From Burkholderiales bacterium (GTDB lineage: Bacteria > Pseudomonadota > Gammaproteobacteria > Burkholderiales > Burkholderiaceae_D): a stretch of 10,277 nucleotides of DNA. The DNA is taken from contig SYFN01000098.1 of NCBI GenBank assembly GCA_005800405.1, positions 1 to 10,277 on the forward strand. The letters are read 5' to 3'. Shown here piece by piece: positions 1 through 6,286 of this stretch. Made by a program: the position numbers and the translations under genes. The notes beneath the pieces were generated by a model, which saw nothing but the letters and a program-made list of their open reading frames with translations, was not told where the DNA came from and made no database searches. Position 1 is the stretch's first letter. Each line of letters opens with the position of its first letter.

Positions 1-49
1 TGATCTTCTTCTTCGCGGCGTATTCTAGTTCGGAGAAACTAGTTTGCAT
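1..49 (-). CDS. IS5-family transposase, N-terminal 16 codons (partial)
   Basis: ATG at 49-47 opens a frame reading MQTSFSELEYAAKKKI to the window edge without a stop. The FSELEYAAKKK stretch is characteristic of the start of proteobacterial IS5-group DDE transposases, where it precedes a basic segment and the DUF772-like N-terminal domain. A DDE transposase excises and reinserts its element through its terminal repeats. Only the N-terminus is visible, so the catalytic DDE residues cannot be checked and the copy may be intact or decayed. The start is chosen by homology; only a weak GAG purine stretch precedes it. Confidence 0.72.
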   Translation of the reverse strand, partial: MQTSFSELEYAAKKKI

Positions 50-81
50 GAGCAGTCTCGCTAGCAGGGGGCGTAGACATA

Positions 82-110
82 ATTCTAAAAGAACAACTGC
101 GTTACGGGAA
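82..110 (-). promoter_or_regulatory. Possible promoter for the IS5 transposase
   Basis: On the minus strand a good -10 hexamer TAGAAT (87-82) lies 17 bases downstream of a poor -35 match TTCCCG (110-105). It sits between the terminal repeat and the transposase start, where an IS promoter is expected. The weak -35 makes this tentative. Confidence 0.3.
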
Positions 111-117
111 GGCCTTC

Positions 118-142
118 GGGGAATAAATCAGCGCTTCCCTAG
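118..142. repeat. IS terminal inverted repeat (118-138) plus CTAG target site (139-142)
   Basis: Read on the minus strand from 138, the element starts GGAAGCGCTGATTTATTCCCC. The adjoining CTAG fits the 4-base target duplication of IS5-group elements. The exact junction could shift by a base because cytosines flank it, and the partner repeat is not in the window. Confidence 0.5.
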
Positions 143-148
143 ATAAGT

Positions 149-168
149 GTTTCAACCCCGATTGAAAC
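149..168. repeat. Short perfect inverted repeat GTTTCAA-N6-TTGAAAC
   Basis: Seven-base arms (149-155 and 162-168) enclose the loop CCCCGA. It lies in the 130 bases between the IS end and the stop of the Pat-like gene. It ends in ATTGAAAC, a common 3' end of CRISPR repeats, but occurs only once with no spacer periodicity, so no array is called. It could form a weak hairpin downstream of the Pat-like transcript; no T tract follows. Nothing else is recognisable in 143-271. Confidence 0.4.
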
Positions 169-271
169 TACCGTGCTGACTGCAAATAATCGAGGTAACC
201 AAAGCTATTGCTGAATCAATCTACCGGCGGGATGAATTGGTGTTGTGGTCTGGATTGCATGAGCTCGCTGA

Positions 272-2656
272 TCAGTTCAGCGACAATCTCAGTTCAACGG
301 TACCCGTACCGGGTCGACTGTGCATTTCAAAGCCCAAATTTTGGGATAACTCAATCACCGCATGATTATCGCTGAGCGCTTCGCCAATAATTGCCTGCGT
401 ACCTCGCTGGCGAAAATACGCAAGCAGCCTGGTCATCAGCATCTGACCCAGGCCCAGACCTTTGAGGCCGGAACGAATGATGATCGCAAATTCAGCATTG
501 ATGTTGTCCGGGTCTGCTACCGCGCGTACCACACCCAGTGTCTCGTCGCTGCCATCTTCACAGCGCTGGACAGCGACAAAGACTATCTCGCGGTCATAAT
601 CAATTTGTGTCATTCGCGCCAGCTGCGAGGGCTGAAGTTCACGCGCAGTACTGAACATGCGAAAACGCACATCGACAGGATCAAGCAAACTGAAGAACTT
701 CAGGTGCGCGTCGCCATCCTCTGGTCTGATCGGACGGAGTGTCAATGCGGCACCACGCCACTGCACGACCTCTTCCAGCGCCTGCGGATAGGGGCGAATC
801 GCGAGCCGATCATGCGGATGATGCAGATGCAGCGGCTTGAGCAGCACGCGCGCATACAGAGCGATTACGCCGCTGGCATCGGCGAGCAGCGGGTTGATAT
901 CGAGTTCAGCGACCTCGGGCAACTCAGCAGCCAGATGGGCGACCTGGATCAGTACCCGACTGATTGCCTCAATGTCCGCTGCCGGCCGATTCCGGTAGCC
1001 TGCGAGCAGTTTCGATACCCGGGTACGCATGATCATGCCGCGCGCCAGCACATCGTTGAGCGGTGGCAGTGCGAGCGCATGATCCTGTAGCACCTCGACA
1101 GCAATGCCACCCTGACCAAACAGGAGCACGGGGCCAAAAACTGGGTCGGAGGTGATGCCAACGATGAGTTCTTGCGCATCTGGGCGGCGTATCATCGGCT
1201 GCACTGAAAAACCTTTCAACTTCGCGTCAGGCCGCAGTAACGAAAGCCGTTGTGGCATCGCTCTTGCCGCCTCTTGTACCGCTGTAACAGAGTCCAGATC
1301 CAGCGCAACACCACCAACTTCAGTCTTGTGCGAAATATCCGGTGACAGCAGCTTCACAGCAACCGGGAATCCGATCGCCTCTGCCATGACTGCCGCTTCC
1401 TCCGGTGAATGCACAACATGGATTTCTGCAATCGGTATGTGACAGGCCTGCATCAGCATCTTGGCCTCGGGCTCTGTCAGCATCGTCCGATCCTCAGCCA
1501 GTGCACGATCGATCACAGCGCGTGCCGCTGGCAAATCCAGATCATCATAGGGCGTGCTTATCGATGGCGCTTGCATCAGCAATCGCTGATTGCGCCGGTA
1601 CTCCACGAATTGCATAAAACCTTGTACAGCATCCTCAGGGGTACCGAAATGCGGTAACCCTGCCTCTGAGAATATCTGACGAGCCTCGCCCACTGATGCA
1701 CCGCCCATCCAGCAAGCGATGACGTGATGATGGGATTGCTCTATCACCGGCGCGAGTACTCGTGCAATATCTGCGCTGGGCACAATCGCGGTTGGCGCAT
1801 GAATGAAAAGTACAGGGTTCAATGACTGATGTTCGAGCAGGATAGAAAGCGCCTGCTGATATCGGGTAACTGGCGCATCACCAATGATGTCGACAGGATT
1901 GCCACGCGACCAATTTGAGGGCAACACCTTGTCAAGCGCAGTGATGGTCGGTTCGGACAGTGTGGCAAGCTCCCCGCCCGACAGCATCAGTGCATCGGTA
2001 GCCATGACACCGGGGCCACCACCATTGGTCAGAATGATCAGCGATTCACTGATCAGTGGTCGTGCTCTTGCCAAGGTCTCAACGGCATCAAACAAGGCCT
2101 CGGTTGTCAGAACGCGCAGCAGACCAGCGCGACGGATTGCCGCATCGTACACAGCATCATGGCCTGCCAGCGCTCCGGTGTGCGAGGCTGCTGCACGCGC
2201 ACCTTCGGGTACGCGACCGGCCTTGAGAATCACGACGGGCTTGTTACGTCCGGCAGCACGCGCCGCCGACATGAATTTGCGTGCATTGCGAATGTCTTCC
2301 AGATACAAAAGAATGGATTGCGTGTGCGGATCCGTGGCCAGATAATCAAGCACATCGCCGACATCGACATCGCTTGCATCACCGAGCGAAATGAAATGCG
2401 AAAAGCCAATATCGCGCGCTCTCGCCCAATCAAGCACGGCAGTCACCAGCGCCCCCGACTGCGAAACGAAGGCCACTTTGCCCGGCAATGCATCGGTTGG
2501 TGCAAAACTGGCATTGAGTCGCAAGGCGGGCACCAGTAGGCCGACACAATTCGGTCCAAGAATACGAAACACATCAGGCTTGGCGGCATCGAGCATCGCT
2601 TGCCGATGCGTGCGTCCATCACCATGATCGCCATCCATACCTGCAGTCAAAACCAC
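272..2656 (-). CDS. Acetyltransferase/acyl-CoA synthetase, downstream open part (794 codons from a GTG)
   Basis: This is the part of the Pat-like gene after the TAG. The frame could restart at GTG 2656, but the nearest purine-rich stretch (GGGGAA) is about 12 bases upstream and the site is not convincing. It retains SHTGALAG (His159 in this numbering), glycine-rich TNGGGPGVMATD (210-221), an ATP-grasp domain (about 395-600) with PVAVKLLSPDISHKTEVGGV, and a GNAT domain (about 637-794) whose acetyl-CoA loop reads KGLGLG (732-737), with K where R/Q is more usual. It lacks the first half of the CoA-binding Rossmann domain, so synthetase activity is doubtful. The GNAT domain could still fold if the protein is made. 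Confidence 0.8.
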   Translation of the reverse strand: MVLTAGMDGDHGDGRTHRQAMLDAAKPDVFRILGPNCVGLLVPALRLNASFAPTDALPGKVAFVSQSGALVTAVLDWARARDIGFSHFISLGDASDVDVGDVLDYLATDPHTQSILLYLEDIRNARKFMSAARAAGRNKPVVILKAGRVPEGARAAASHTGALAGHDAVYDAAIRRAGLLRVLTTEALFDAVETLARARPLISESLIILTNGGGPGVMATDALMLSGGELATLSEPTITALDKVLPSNWSRGNPVDIIGDAPVTRYQQALSILLEHQSLNPVLFIHAPTAIVPSADIARVLAPVIEQSHHHVIACWMGGASVGEARQIFSEAGLPHFGTPEDAVQGFMQFVEYRRNQRLLMQAPSISTPYDDLDLPAARAVIDRALAEDRTMLTEPEAKMLMQACHIPIAEIHVVHSPEEAAVMAEAIGFPVAVKLLSPDISHKTEVGGVALDLDSVTAVQEAARAMPQRLSLLRPDAKLKGFSVQPMIRRPDAQELIVGITSDPVFGPVLLFGQGGIAVEVLQDHALALPPLNDVLARGMIMRTRVSKLLAGYRNRPAADIEAISRVLIQVAHLAAELPEVAELDINPLLADASGVIALYARVLLKPLHLHHPHDRLAIRPYPQALEEVVQWRGAALTLRPIRPEDGDAHLKFFSLLDPVDVRFRMFSTARELQPSQLARMTQIDYDREIVFVAVQRCEDGSDETLGVVRAVADPDNINAEFAIIIRSGLKGLGLGQMLMTRLLAYFRQRGTQAIIGEALSDNHAVIELSQNLGFEMHSRPGTGTVELRLSLN

Positions 2657-2683
2657 GGCAGCGCGCGTTCCCCGCTGTGCCAG

Positions 2684-2956
2684 CTATGTAATCAGTCCAG
2701 GCACGGTGGCCGGTGGTGTTGCAATCACAGCCAGTTCGGGTGTTTGCGGCAAGCTAACGACATCCGGATAGACCGGCCATTTCTGTAGACGTGTCAGACG
2801 AGGATTCACCGCCATCAGATCTGAATCACCTCGCACTGCATAGCCTCTGGACAGATTGGTCCAGACCGTGGCGCCTACACTTTGTGGACGATCAGTGGCG
2901 CCTATCAACACCACTGATGTAGGAGAAAAGAGGTGGACCAGGTTACGCAAGCTCAT
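2684..2956 (-). CDS. N-terminal fragment of the Pat-like protein (90 codons, ends at the TAG)
   Basis: ATG at 2956 opens MSLRNLVHLFSPTSVVLIGA, the usual start of the CoA-binding domain of NDP-forming acyl-CoA synthetases. It ends ...TVPGLIT and then TAG. The codons after the stop (LAQRGTRAAVVLTAG) continue the fold in the same frame, matching the E. coli region that reads ELGEKG there. The stop therefore probably replaces a Glu (GAG) or Gln (CAG) codon by one substitution. On its own this peptide is half a Rossmann domain and is unlikely to be functional. No clear Shine-Dalgarno sequence precedes the ATG. Confidence 0.75.
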   Translation of the reverse strand: MSLRNLVHLFSPTSVVLIGATDRPQSVGATVWTNLSRGYAVRGDSDLMAVNPRLTRLQKWPVYPDVVSLPQTPELAVIATPPATVPGLIT

Positions 2957-3000
2957 TCGGTGATTATGGTGATATTTGTAAAATTCGGGGAATTGATTAA

Positions 3001-3014
3001 TTGACTTGAATCAA
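3001..3014 (-). promoter_or_regulatory. FNR/ANR-type box upstream of the Pat-like gene
   Basis: The minus strand reads TTGAT-TCAA-GTCAA, matching the FNR/ANR consensus TTGAT-N4-(A/G)TCAA. Its centre is about 40 bases from the start site predicted by a weak -10 (TACAAA, 2980-2975), the classic activating position at a class II promoter. The leader would then be only about 12 bases. It lies 216 bases upstream of the divergent usp gene, so activation of the Pat-like gene fits better. FNR/ANR are oxygen-sensing regulators; binding here is inferred. Confidence 0.6.
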
Positions 3015-3156
3015 AATTTTCAAAAATACCGGAACGGTCATGCGATCGGGTGCTGGACGCTGGTGACGATAAATCTTAGAGTTAAAACAAGACAGGTGAT
3101 GCTGGCATGCCGCAATGATTTGATCGGTATTCCTTGATTCATCGAATACGCATTGA

Positions 3157-3196
3157 AAGACGCTGGATCCCGGCGTGCGCTGGGATCCAGCGTCTT
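3157..3196. repeat. 40-base palindromic hairpin element (REP/dRS3-like)
   Basis: Perfect 15-base arms (AAGACGCTGGATCCC at 3157-3171 and its complement at 3182-3196) enclose GGCGTGCGCT. The stem extends inward by a G-T wobble, G-C and C-G, giving 18 pairs around a GTGC tetraloop. The CTGGATCCC...GGGATCCAG core resembles the dispersed palindromes of many proteobacteria, such as the dRS3 type of Neisseria. It lies 34 bases before the tandem usp ATG, so it would be in the leader of any transcript starting further upstream. There is no T tract, so it is not a typical terminator. Copy number in the genome cannot be seen here. Confidence 0.65.
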
Positions 3197-3230
3197 GAAT
3201 CTGTAGAAGCACATTAAAAAGTGAGTCACG

Positions 3231-4070
3231 ATGAATTTCAAAACTCTCCTCGTTCACGTTGATACATCAAGACAAGCCACCACGCGCATTGATCTGGCTG
3301 CCCAACTCGCGATCGCACACGACGCTCACCTGATCAGTACAGCAATGACGGGAATTTCACGTTTCGTCTTTCAGGACAATCCCATACGCCCGCCGGATCC
3401 AGTGCTATTGCATCATGTGGATGCATTACGTGACCATGCACGGCACGCACTGCGACAGTTTGAAGAAAGTACCCGTATGGCGGGTGTGACCTCATTGGAA
3501 TCGCGACTGATCGATGACGATCCAGCCGCCGGCATGGGGATTCAAACACGCTACGCTGACCTGGCCGTGATCGGGCAATTTGATCCGGAGGATCCCATGC
3601 CTGGCTTGATGTCAGATTTCCCCGCTTCAATGCTGATGCAGAGCGCACATCCTGTACTGATCGTGCCTTTCGCGAACCAGAAAATCAAGCCCCTATCGCG
3701 CGCACTGATCGCCTGGGATGCCAGCATCACCGCAACCCGCGCAGTGAGCGGCGCATTGCCATTACTGCAAACGGCTTCCATGGTCGATGTGGTGGTGTTC
3801 AATGCATCAGCACAAGATGAAGCCCATGGAGAAGTGGCCGGGGGTGATCTTGTGGTTTATCTGGCACGACATGGTGTGGTAGTCAATGTCATCAGTCGCC
3901 GCACCGATATTGATATCGGGAATGCCTTGCTGTCGCTCTGCGCTGATCAGGGATCTAATCTGCTGGTGATGGGTGGCTACGGCCACACACGTTTTCGGGA
4001 AATCCTGCTGGGTGGTGCAACTCGGACAGTGCTTGAATCAATGACGCTGCCCGTACTCATGGCGCACTAG
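3231..4070 (+). CDS. Tandem-domain universal stress protein (UspA family)
   Basis: 279 residues, about twice the single Usp length, with two repeats. Domain 1 is about 1-147 (MNFKTLLVHVDTS ... AHPVLIVPFA) and domain 2 about 156-279 (SRALIAWDAS ... TLPVLMAH). Domain 2 keeps the nucleotide-loop pattern G248-x2-G251-x9-G261 but continues GAT rather than the canonical G-S/T. Domain 1 lacks the glycine motif (IGQFDPEDPM) and is probably not an ATP binder. Tandem Usps are soluble cytoplasmic stress or persistence factors whose partners are mostly undefined. The gene is divergent from the Pat-like gene across about 270 bases and converges on a second usp gene with an 11-base gap. The start follows family alignment; the Shine-Dalgarno is weak (GTGAG). 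Confidence 0.88.
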   Translation: MNFKTLLVHVDTSRQATTRIDLAAQLAIAHDAHLISTAMTGISRFVFQDNPIRPPDPVLLHHVDALRDHARHALRQFEESTRMAGVTSLESRLIDDDPAAGMGIQTRYADLAVIGQFDPEDPMPGLMSDFPASMLMQSAHPVLIVPFANQKIKPLSRALIAWDASITATRAVSGALPLLQTASMVDVVVFNASAQDEAHGEVAGGDLVVYLARHGVVVNVISRRTDIDIGNALLSLCADQGSNLLVMGGYGHTRFREILLGGATRTVLESMTLPVLMAH

Positions 4071-4081
4071 TCCTGGCGATG

Positions 4082-4534
4082 TCATTTGGTGTCCGGATCA
4101 CGGTAGACCAGTACCGCTACGCGTGCATGTGACAGCACTCGCTGCGTCTCGCTACCCAGTAATAATTTATCCAAGCCTTTGCGGCCGTGCGAGGCCATCC
4201 AGATCAAATCGCAGCCGTGACTTTCGGCGGTCTTGATGATCTCTTCGTAAGGATGCACGCCGCGCGTCGACAGCACTTCACAAGTAACGCCTGCGTCTAC
4301 GGCCATGGCCTGCAGCTTTTGCATTGCTTGCTGAGCGGTCTTGTCTTGAATCTCTTCATACGAACTCAGATCCACCATCGCGCCAGCTTCGGGCATGAGC
4401 ATGAAGGGATAGAGCTGTGCCACCGAGAGACCCACCACTGATGCTCCCGTTGCAGATGCAAACGCAAGTGCGGCTTTCGCAGATTTTTCAGACAGCGCCG
4501 AGCCGTCTGTCGGAATGAGTAATTTGCGAAACAT
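4082..4534 (-). CDS. Single-domain universal stress protein (UspA family)
   Basis: 150 residues, the normal length for one Usp domain. It begins MFRKLLIPTDGS with the ATP-site Asp10, and the loop near the C-terminus reads A114-SH-G117-x9-G127-S128, matching G-x2-G-x9-G-S/T except that Ala replaces the first Gly. It is therefore a likely ATP-binding, dimer-forming cytoplasmic stress protein. The start is well supported: AAAGGA lies 6 bases before the ATG. An FNR/ANR-type box about 60 bases upstream suggests induction at low oxygen, as known for several Pseudomonas usp genes. It lies downstream of srkA on the same strand with its own apparent promoter. Confidence 0.92.
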   Translation of the reverse strand: MFRKLLIPTDGSALSEKSAKAALAFASATGASVVGLSVAQLYPFMLMPEAGAMVDLSSYEEIQDKTAQQAMQKLQAMAVDAGVTCEVLSTRGVHPYEEIIKTAESHGCDLIWMASHGRKGLDKLLLGSETQRVLSHARVAVLVYRDPDTK

Positions 4535-4593
4535 GATGCGTCCTTTCAGGTCAGCTGTTTGCCTGAGACTATCAAAATCGGGAACAGAAAAAA

Positions 4594-4607
4594 TTGACTC
4601 TGATCAA
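4594..4607 (-). promoter_or_regulatory. FNR/ANR-type box upstream of the single-domain usp gene
   Basis: The minus strand reads TTGAT-CAGA-GTCAA, the same half-sites and orientation as the box before the Pat-like gene. A candidate -10, GATAGT (4573-4568), puts the transcription start near 4561 and the box centre near -40, as in class II FNR promoters. The box overlaps the srkA stop codon (4604-4606), so it is embedded at the end of the upstream gene. Binding is inferred from the motif and spacing. Confidence 0.68.
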
Positions 4608-5593
4608 AGCGGCCACAATGGTGGCTCGTCCATCAATGCAATCTGCTCGCGCAATTCCAGAATGCGGTCCTGCCAGTAACGCACCGTATTGGACCAGGGG
4701 AACGCAGCAGGAAAAGCTGGATCATCCCAACGTCTGGCCAGCCACGCGGAATAATGCAGCAGGCGAAGGGTTCTGAGTGCTTCAATCAGATGCAGCTCGC
4801 GCGGATTAAACTCGAAAAAATCTTCATAATCCGCCAGCAGGATGGCTAGCTGCGCGCTGCGCTCCTGACGCTCACCCGAGAGCAGCATCCACAAGTCCTG
4901 GACCGCAGGTCCGCTACGACTGTCATCAAAATCGACGAAGTGAGGTCCATCATCCGTCCACAGCACATTCCCGCCATGACAATCGCCATACAAGCGCAAA
5001 TAGCGCAGGTCTCCGGCGCGCTCGTAGCAATGCCCCACACGCTCGAGAGCCTGTGCCGTCACACTCTGCCAAGTATCGAGCAAATCTGTTGGAATCAAGT
5101 GGTGGTCCAGAAGCCAGGCACGGGGTTCATCACCAAAGCTCACCACATCAAGCGCGGGTCTGTGCTGATACGAATTACCAGCACCCGCCGCGTGAATGCG
5201 CCCCATCAGACGGCCCATCTGCACCAGGGTCTCATCACGATCCAGCTCGGGCGCGCGACCACCCTGCCTCGGGAAAACAGCAAAGCGATAGCCTTGATGC
5301 ATATGCAAGGTATCGTTTGCGATGCATATTGCCGGCACAACCGGAATTTCCTGTGCATACAGTGCATCGACGAATTGATGTTCTTCTTGAATCGCAGCAT
5401 CAGTCCAGCGACCGGGTCGGTAAAATTTTACAATGACAGGTGCAGTGTCTTCCATACCAACCTGATAGGCACGATTTTCATAACTATTCAGCGCAAGTAA
5501 ACGTCCATCACCATGCAAATTGAGGGACTGCAGTGCGTCAAGCACCATATCGGGAGAGAGTTCGGAAAAAGAAGCTGGCGGCAGAGGAGTCAT
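4604..5593 (-). CDS. srkA: Stress response serine/threonine protein kinase SrkA (RdoA/YihE family)
   Basis: 329 residues, against 328 for E. coli SrkA. Visible motifs are the NSYENRAYQ nucleotide loop (36-44), Lys56 in VIVKFYRPGRW, the catalytic loop YGDCHGGN with Asp204 and Asn209 (202-209), the metal-binding VDFDD with Asp221 (220-224), and the family signature GPAVQDLWMLL (228-238). The first residue of the catalytic loop is Tyr202 where E. coli has His. SrkA phosphorylates Ser/Thr residues and in E. coli protects against envelope stress, reactive oxygen and MazF-linked death. The fold is that of the choline-kinase/APH superfamily; the protein is cytoplasmic. The start matches family length, though no strong Shine-Dalgarno is present. 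It is divergent from the YecA-family gene across 85 bases. Confidence 0.93.
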   Translation of the reverse strand: MTPLPPASFSELSPDMVLDALQSLNLHGDGRLLALNSYENRAYQVGMEDTAPVIVKFYRPGRWTDAAIQEEHQFVDALYAQEIPVVPAICIANDTLHMHQGYRFAVFPRQGGRAPELDRDETLVQMGRLMGRIHAAGAGNSYQHRPALDVVSFGDEPRAWLLDHHLIPTDLLDTWQSVTAQALERVGHCYERAGDLRYLRLYGDCHGGNVLWTDDGPHFVDFDDSRSGPAVQDLWMLLSGERQERSAQLAILLADYEDFFEFNPRELHLIEALRTLRLLHYSAWLARRWDDPAFPAAFPWSNTVRYWQDRILELREQIALMDEPPLWPL

Positions 5594-5678
5594 GACCGCA
5601 TTGTAGTCTCAACGCACCTCTGCGCTGCGGGTTTGCCGCAACGGTTACACTGTGGGCTGATGACTTGACGATCTACCT

Positions 5679-6266
5679 ATGCAAACCGACCCTTTGCTAT
5701 CAGAACAGGAATTCGATGAACTGGATCGCTTTCTAATGTCAGACCAGTGCAGCGACGATGCAATGACCATGGACGCTTTGCATGGTTTTTTGACCGCGAT
5801 TGCCATTGGTCCGGAAAAAATTCCTTTCTCTGAATGGTTATCGGCGGTCTGGGGAACGGATCCCGAGGGCATCCCCGTCTTCGACAGTTCGCAGGCAGAA
5901 CAAAGAATCACGCATCTGATGACGCGCACGTTGGAAGATATTGAAGTGACTCTCGAGGTCGCGCCTGCCGATTTCGAGCCCCTGTTTTGCGAGCTGCAAT
6001 GGAGAGGTAAATCCCTGCTAGATGCCGAAGCCTGGGCCTGGGGATTTCTGGAGGGTGTGAAACTGCGCAACGAAGCTTGGCAGGCCTTGCGCGATTCACC
6101 ACAAAGCGGTCTGCTGCGCGCCTTTAATCTGCTGGGCGCGGAAGAGATTGATGAGGCAGAACTTGGACTGGTTGACGACCCGCTGAAGTGCCACAAGCTC
6201 GCGGTTGAAATCGAAGCATCGATCCCGCAGATACGCCGCTTTTGGCAGGCCAGACGTGCGCAGTAA
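5679..6266 (+). CDS. YecA/YgfB family (UPF0149) protein of unknown function
   Basis: 195 residues. Family signatures are LSEQEFDELDRFL near the start, MDALHGFLTAIAIGP (about 31-45), and WGFLEGV in the middle. E. coli YecA carries a C-terminal SEC-C zinc motif; this one ends RFWQARRAQ with no CxC-type motif, so it is a short UPF0149 member without the metal tail. It is a mostly helical acidic cytoplasmic protein; no biochemical role can be read from it. A TACACT hexamer at 5646-5651 could be a -10 but has no good -35. It converges on orn. Confidence 0.87.
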   Translation: MQTDPLLSEQEFDELDRFLMSDQCSDDAMTMDALHGFLTAIAIGPEKIPFSEWLSAVWGTDPEGIPVFDSSQAEQRITHLMTRTLEDIEVTLEVAPADFEPLFCELQWRGKSLLDAEAWAWGFLEGVKLRNEAWQALRDSPQSGLLRAFNLLGAEEIDEAELGLVDDPLKCHKLAVEIEASIPQIRRFWQARRAQ

Positions 6267-6286
6267 TTTCACGCGCAGCGATGTGG

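Larger units (their letters stand above)
1..138 (-). mobile_element. End of an IS5-family insertion sequence (element continues beyond the left edge)
   Basis: Three independent signs agree. First, a minus-strand reading frame starting at 49 begins MQTSFSELEYAAKKKI, which I recognise as the typical N-terminus of IS5-group transposases. Second, the minus strand from 138 begins GGAAGCGCTGATTTATTCC, resembling IS5-type terminal repeats that open with GGAAG. Third, CTAG (139-142) abuts this end, matching the YTAR target preference of the IS5 subgroup. The leader between the terminus and the transposase start is about 89 bases, a normal distance. The other end, the rest of the transposase and the second CTAG copy lie outside the window, so the element's integrity is unknown. 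It inserted downstream of the Pat-like gene and does not interrupt it. Confidence 0.72.
272..2956 (-). pseudogene. pat: Pat/YfiQ-like acyl-CoA synthetase (NDP-forming)-GNAT acetyltransferase, interrupted by an in-frame TAG
   Basis: From the ATG at 2956 to the stop at 272 a single frame encodes about 894 codons, close to the usual length of Pat/YfiQ proteins (about 886 in E. coli), but codon 91 (2686-2684) is TAG. Domain order: CoA-binding Rossmann fold (1 to about 130, containing VVLIGATDRP and, after the stop, GPNCVGL), succinyl-CoA-ligase-like domains with the SHTGALAG histidine motif (full-length residue about 259), ATP-grasp domain (about 495-700) and a C-terminal GNAT domain (about 737-894). 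Family members acetylate lysines, classically on acetyl-CoA synthetase, using acetyl-CoA; others have acyl-CoA synthetase activity. No other stop or frameshift was seen, so the lesion looks recent, or is a sequencing error or suppressed amber. An FNR/ANR-type box lies 45 bases upstream of the ATG. Confidence 0.85.

Noticed and set aside
3..146. Plus-strand open frame (47 codons) across the left edge
   Set aside because: It runs through the IS terminus into flanking DNA and is antisense to the recognised transposase start, so it is chance openness.
143..271. CRISPR array suggested by GTTTCAA...ATTGAAAC
   Set aside because: Only one copy, with no repeated unit at spacer distance within the window.
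262..290. CGCTGA-N5-TCAGCG stem at the stop of the Pat-like gene as a terminator
   Set aside because: Only six pairs, overlaps the stop codon, and no T run follows on the minus strand.
362..1090. Plus-strand open frame of 242 codons inside the Pat-like gene
   Set aside because: It is antisense to a well-supported acyl-CoA synthetase/GNAT frame, shows no family features and has no promoter or ribosome site.
1884..2345. Plus-strand open frame of 153 codons
   Set aside because: Antisense shadow of the SHTGALAG-containing domain of the Pat-like gene; Ser/Ala/Arg-rich composition typical of a shadow frame.
3120..3133. Second FNR-like site TTGATCGGTATTCC for the tandem usp gene
   Set aside because: Only one half-site matches well (7 of 10 positions), and the predicted start would fall inside the hairpin.
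2997..3257. Minus-strand 86-codon frame in the Pat-like/usp intergenic region
   Set aside because: It runs through the palindromic hairpin and the usp start, has no recognised family and would conflict with the promoter region.
4940..5500. Plus-strand open frame of 186 codons
   Set aside because: Antisense to srkA, which has all family motifs in frame across this stretch.
5645..6196. Minus-strand open frame of 183 codons
   Set aside because: Antisense to the YecA-family gene; very Ser-rich, no recognisable domain.
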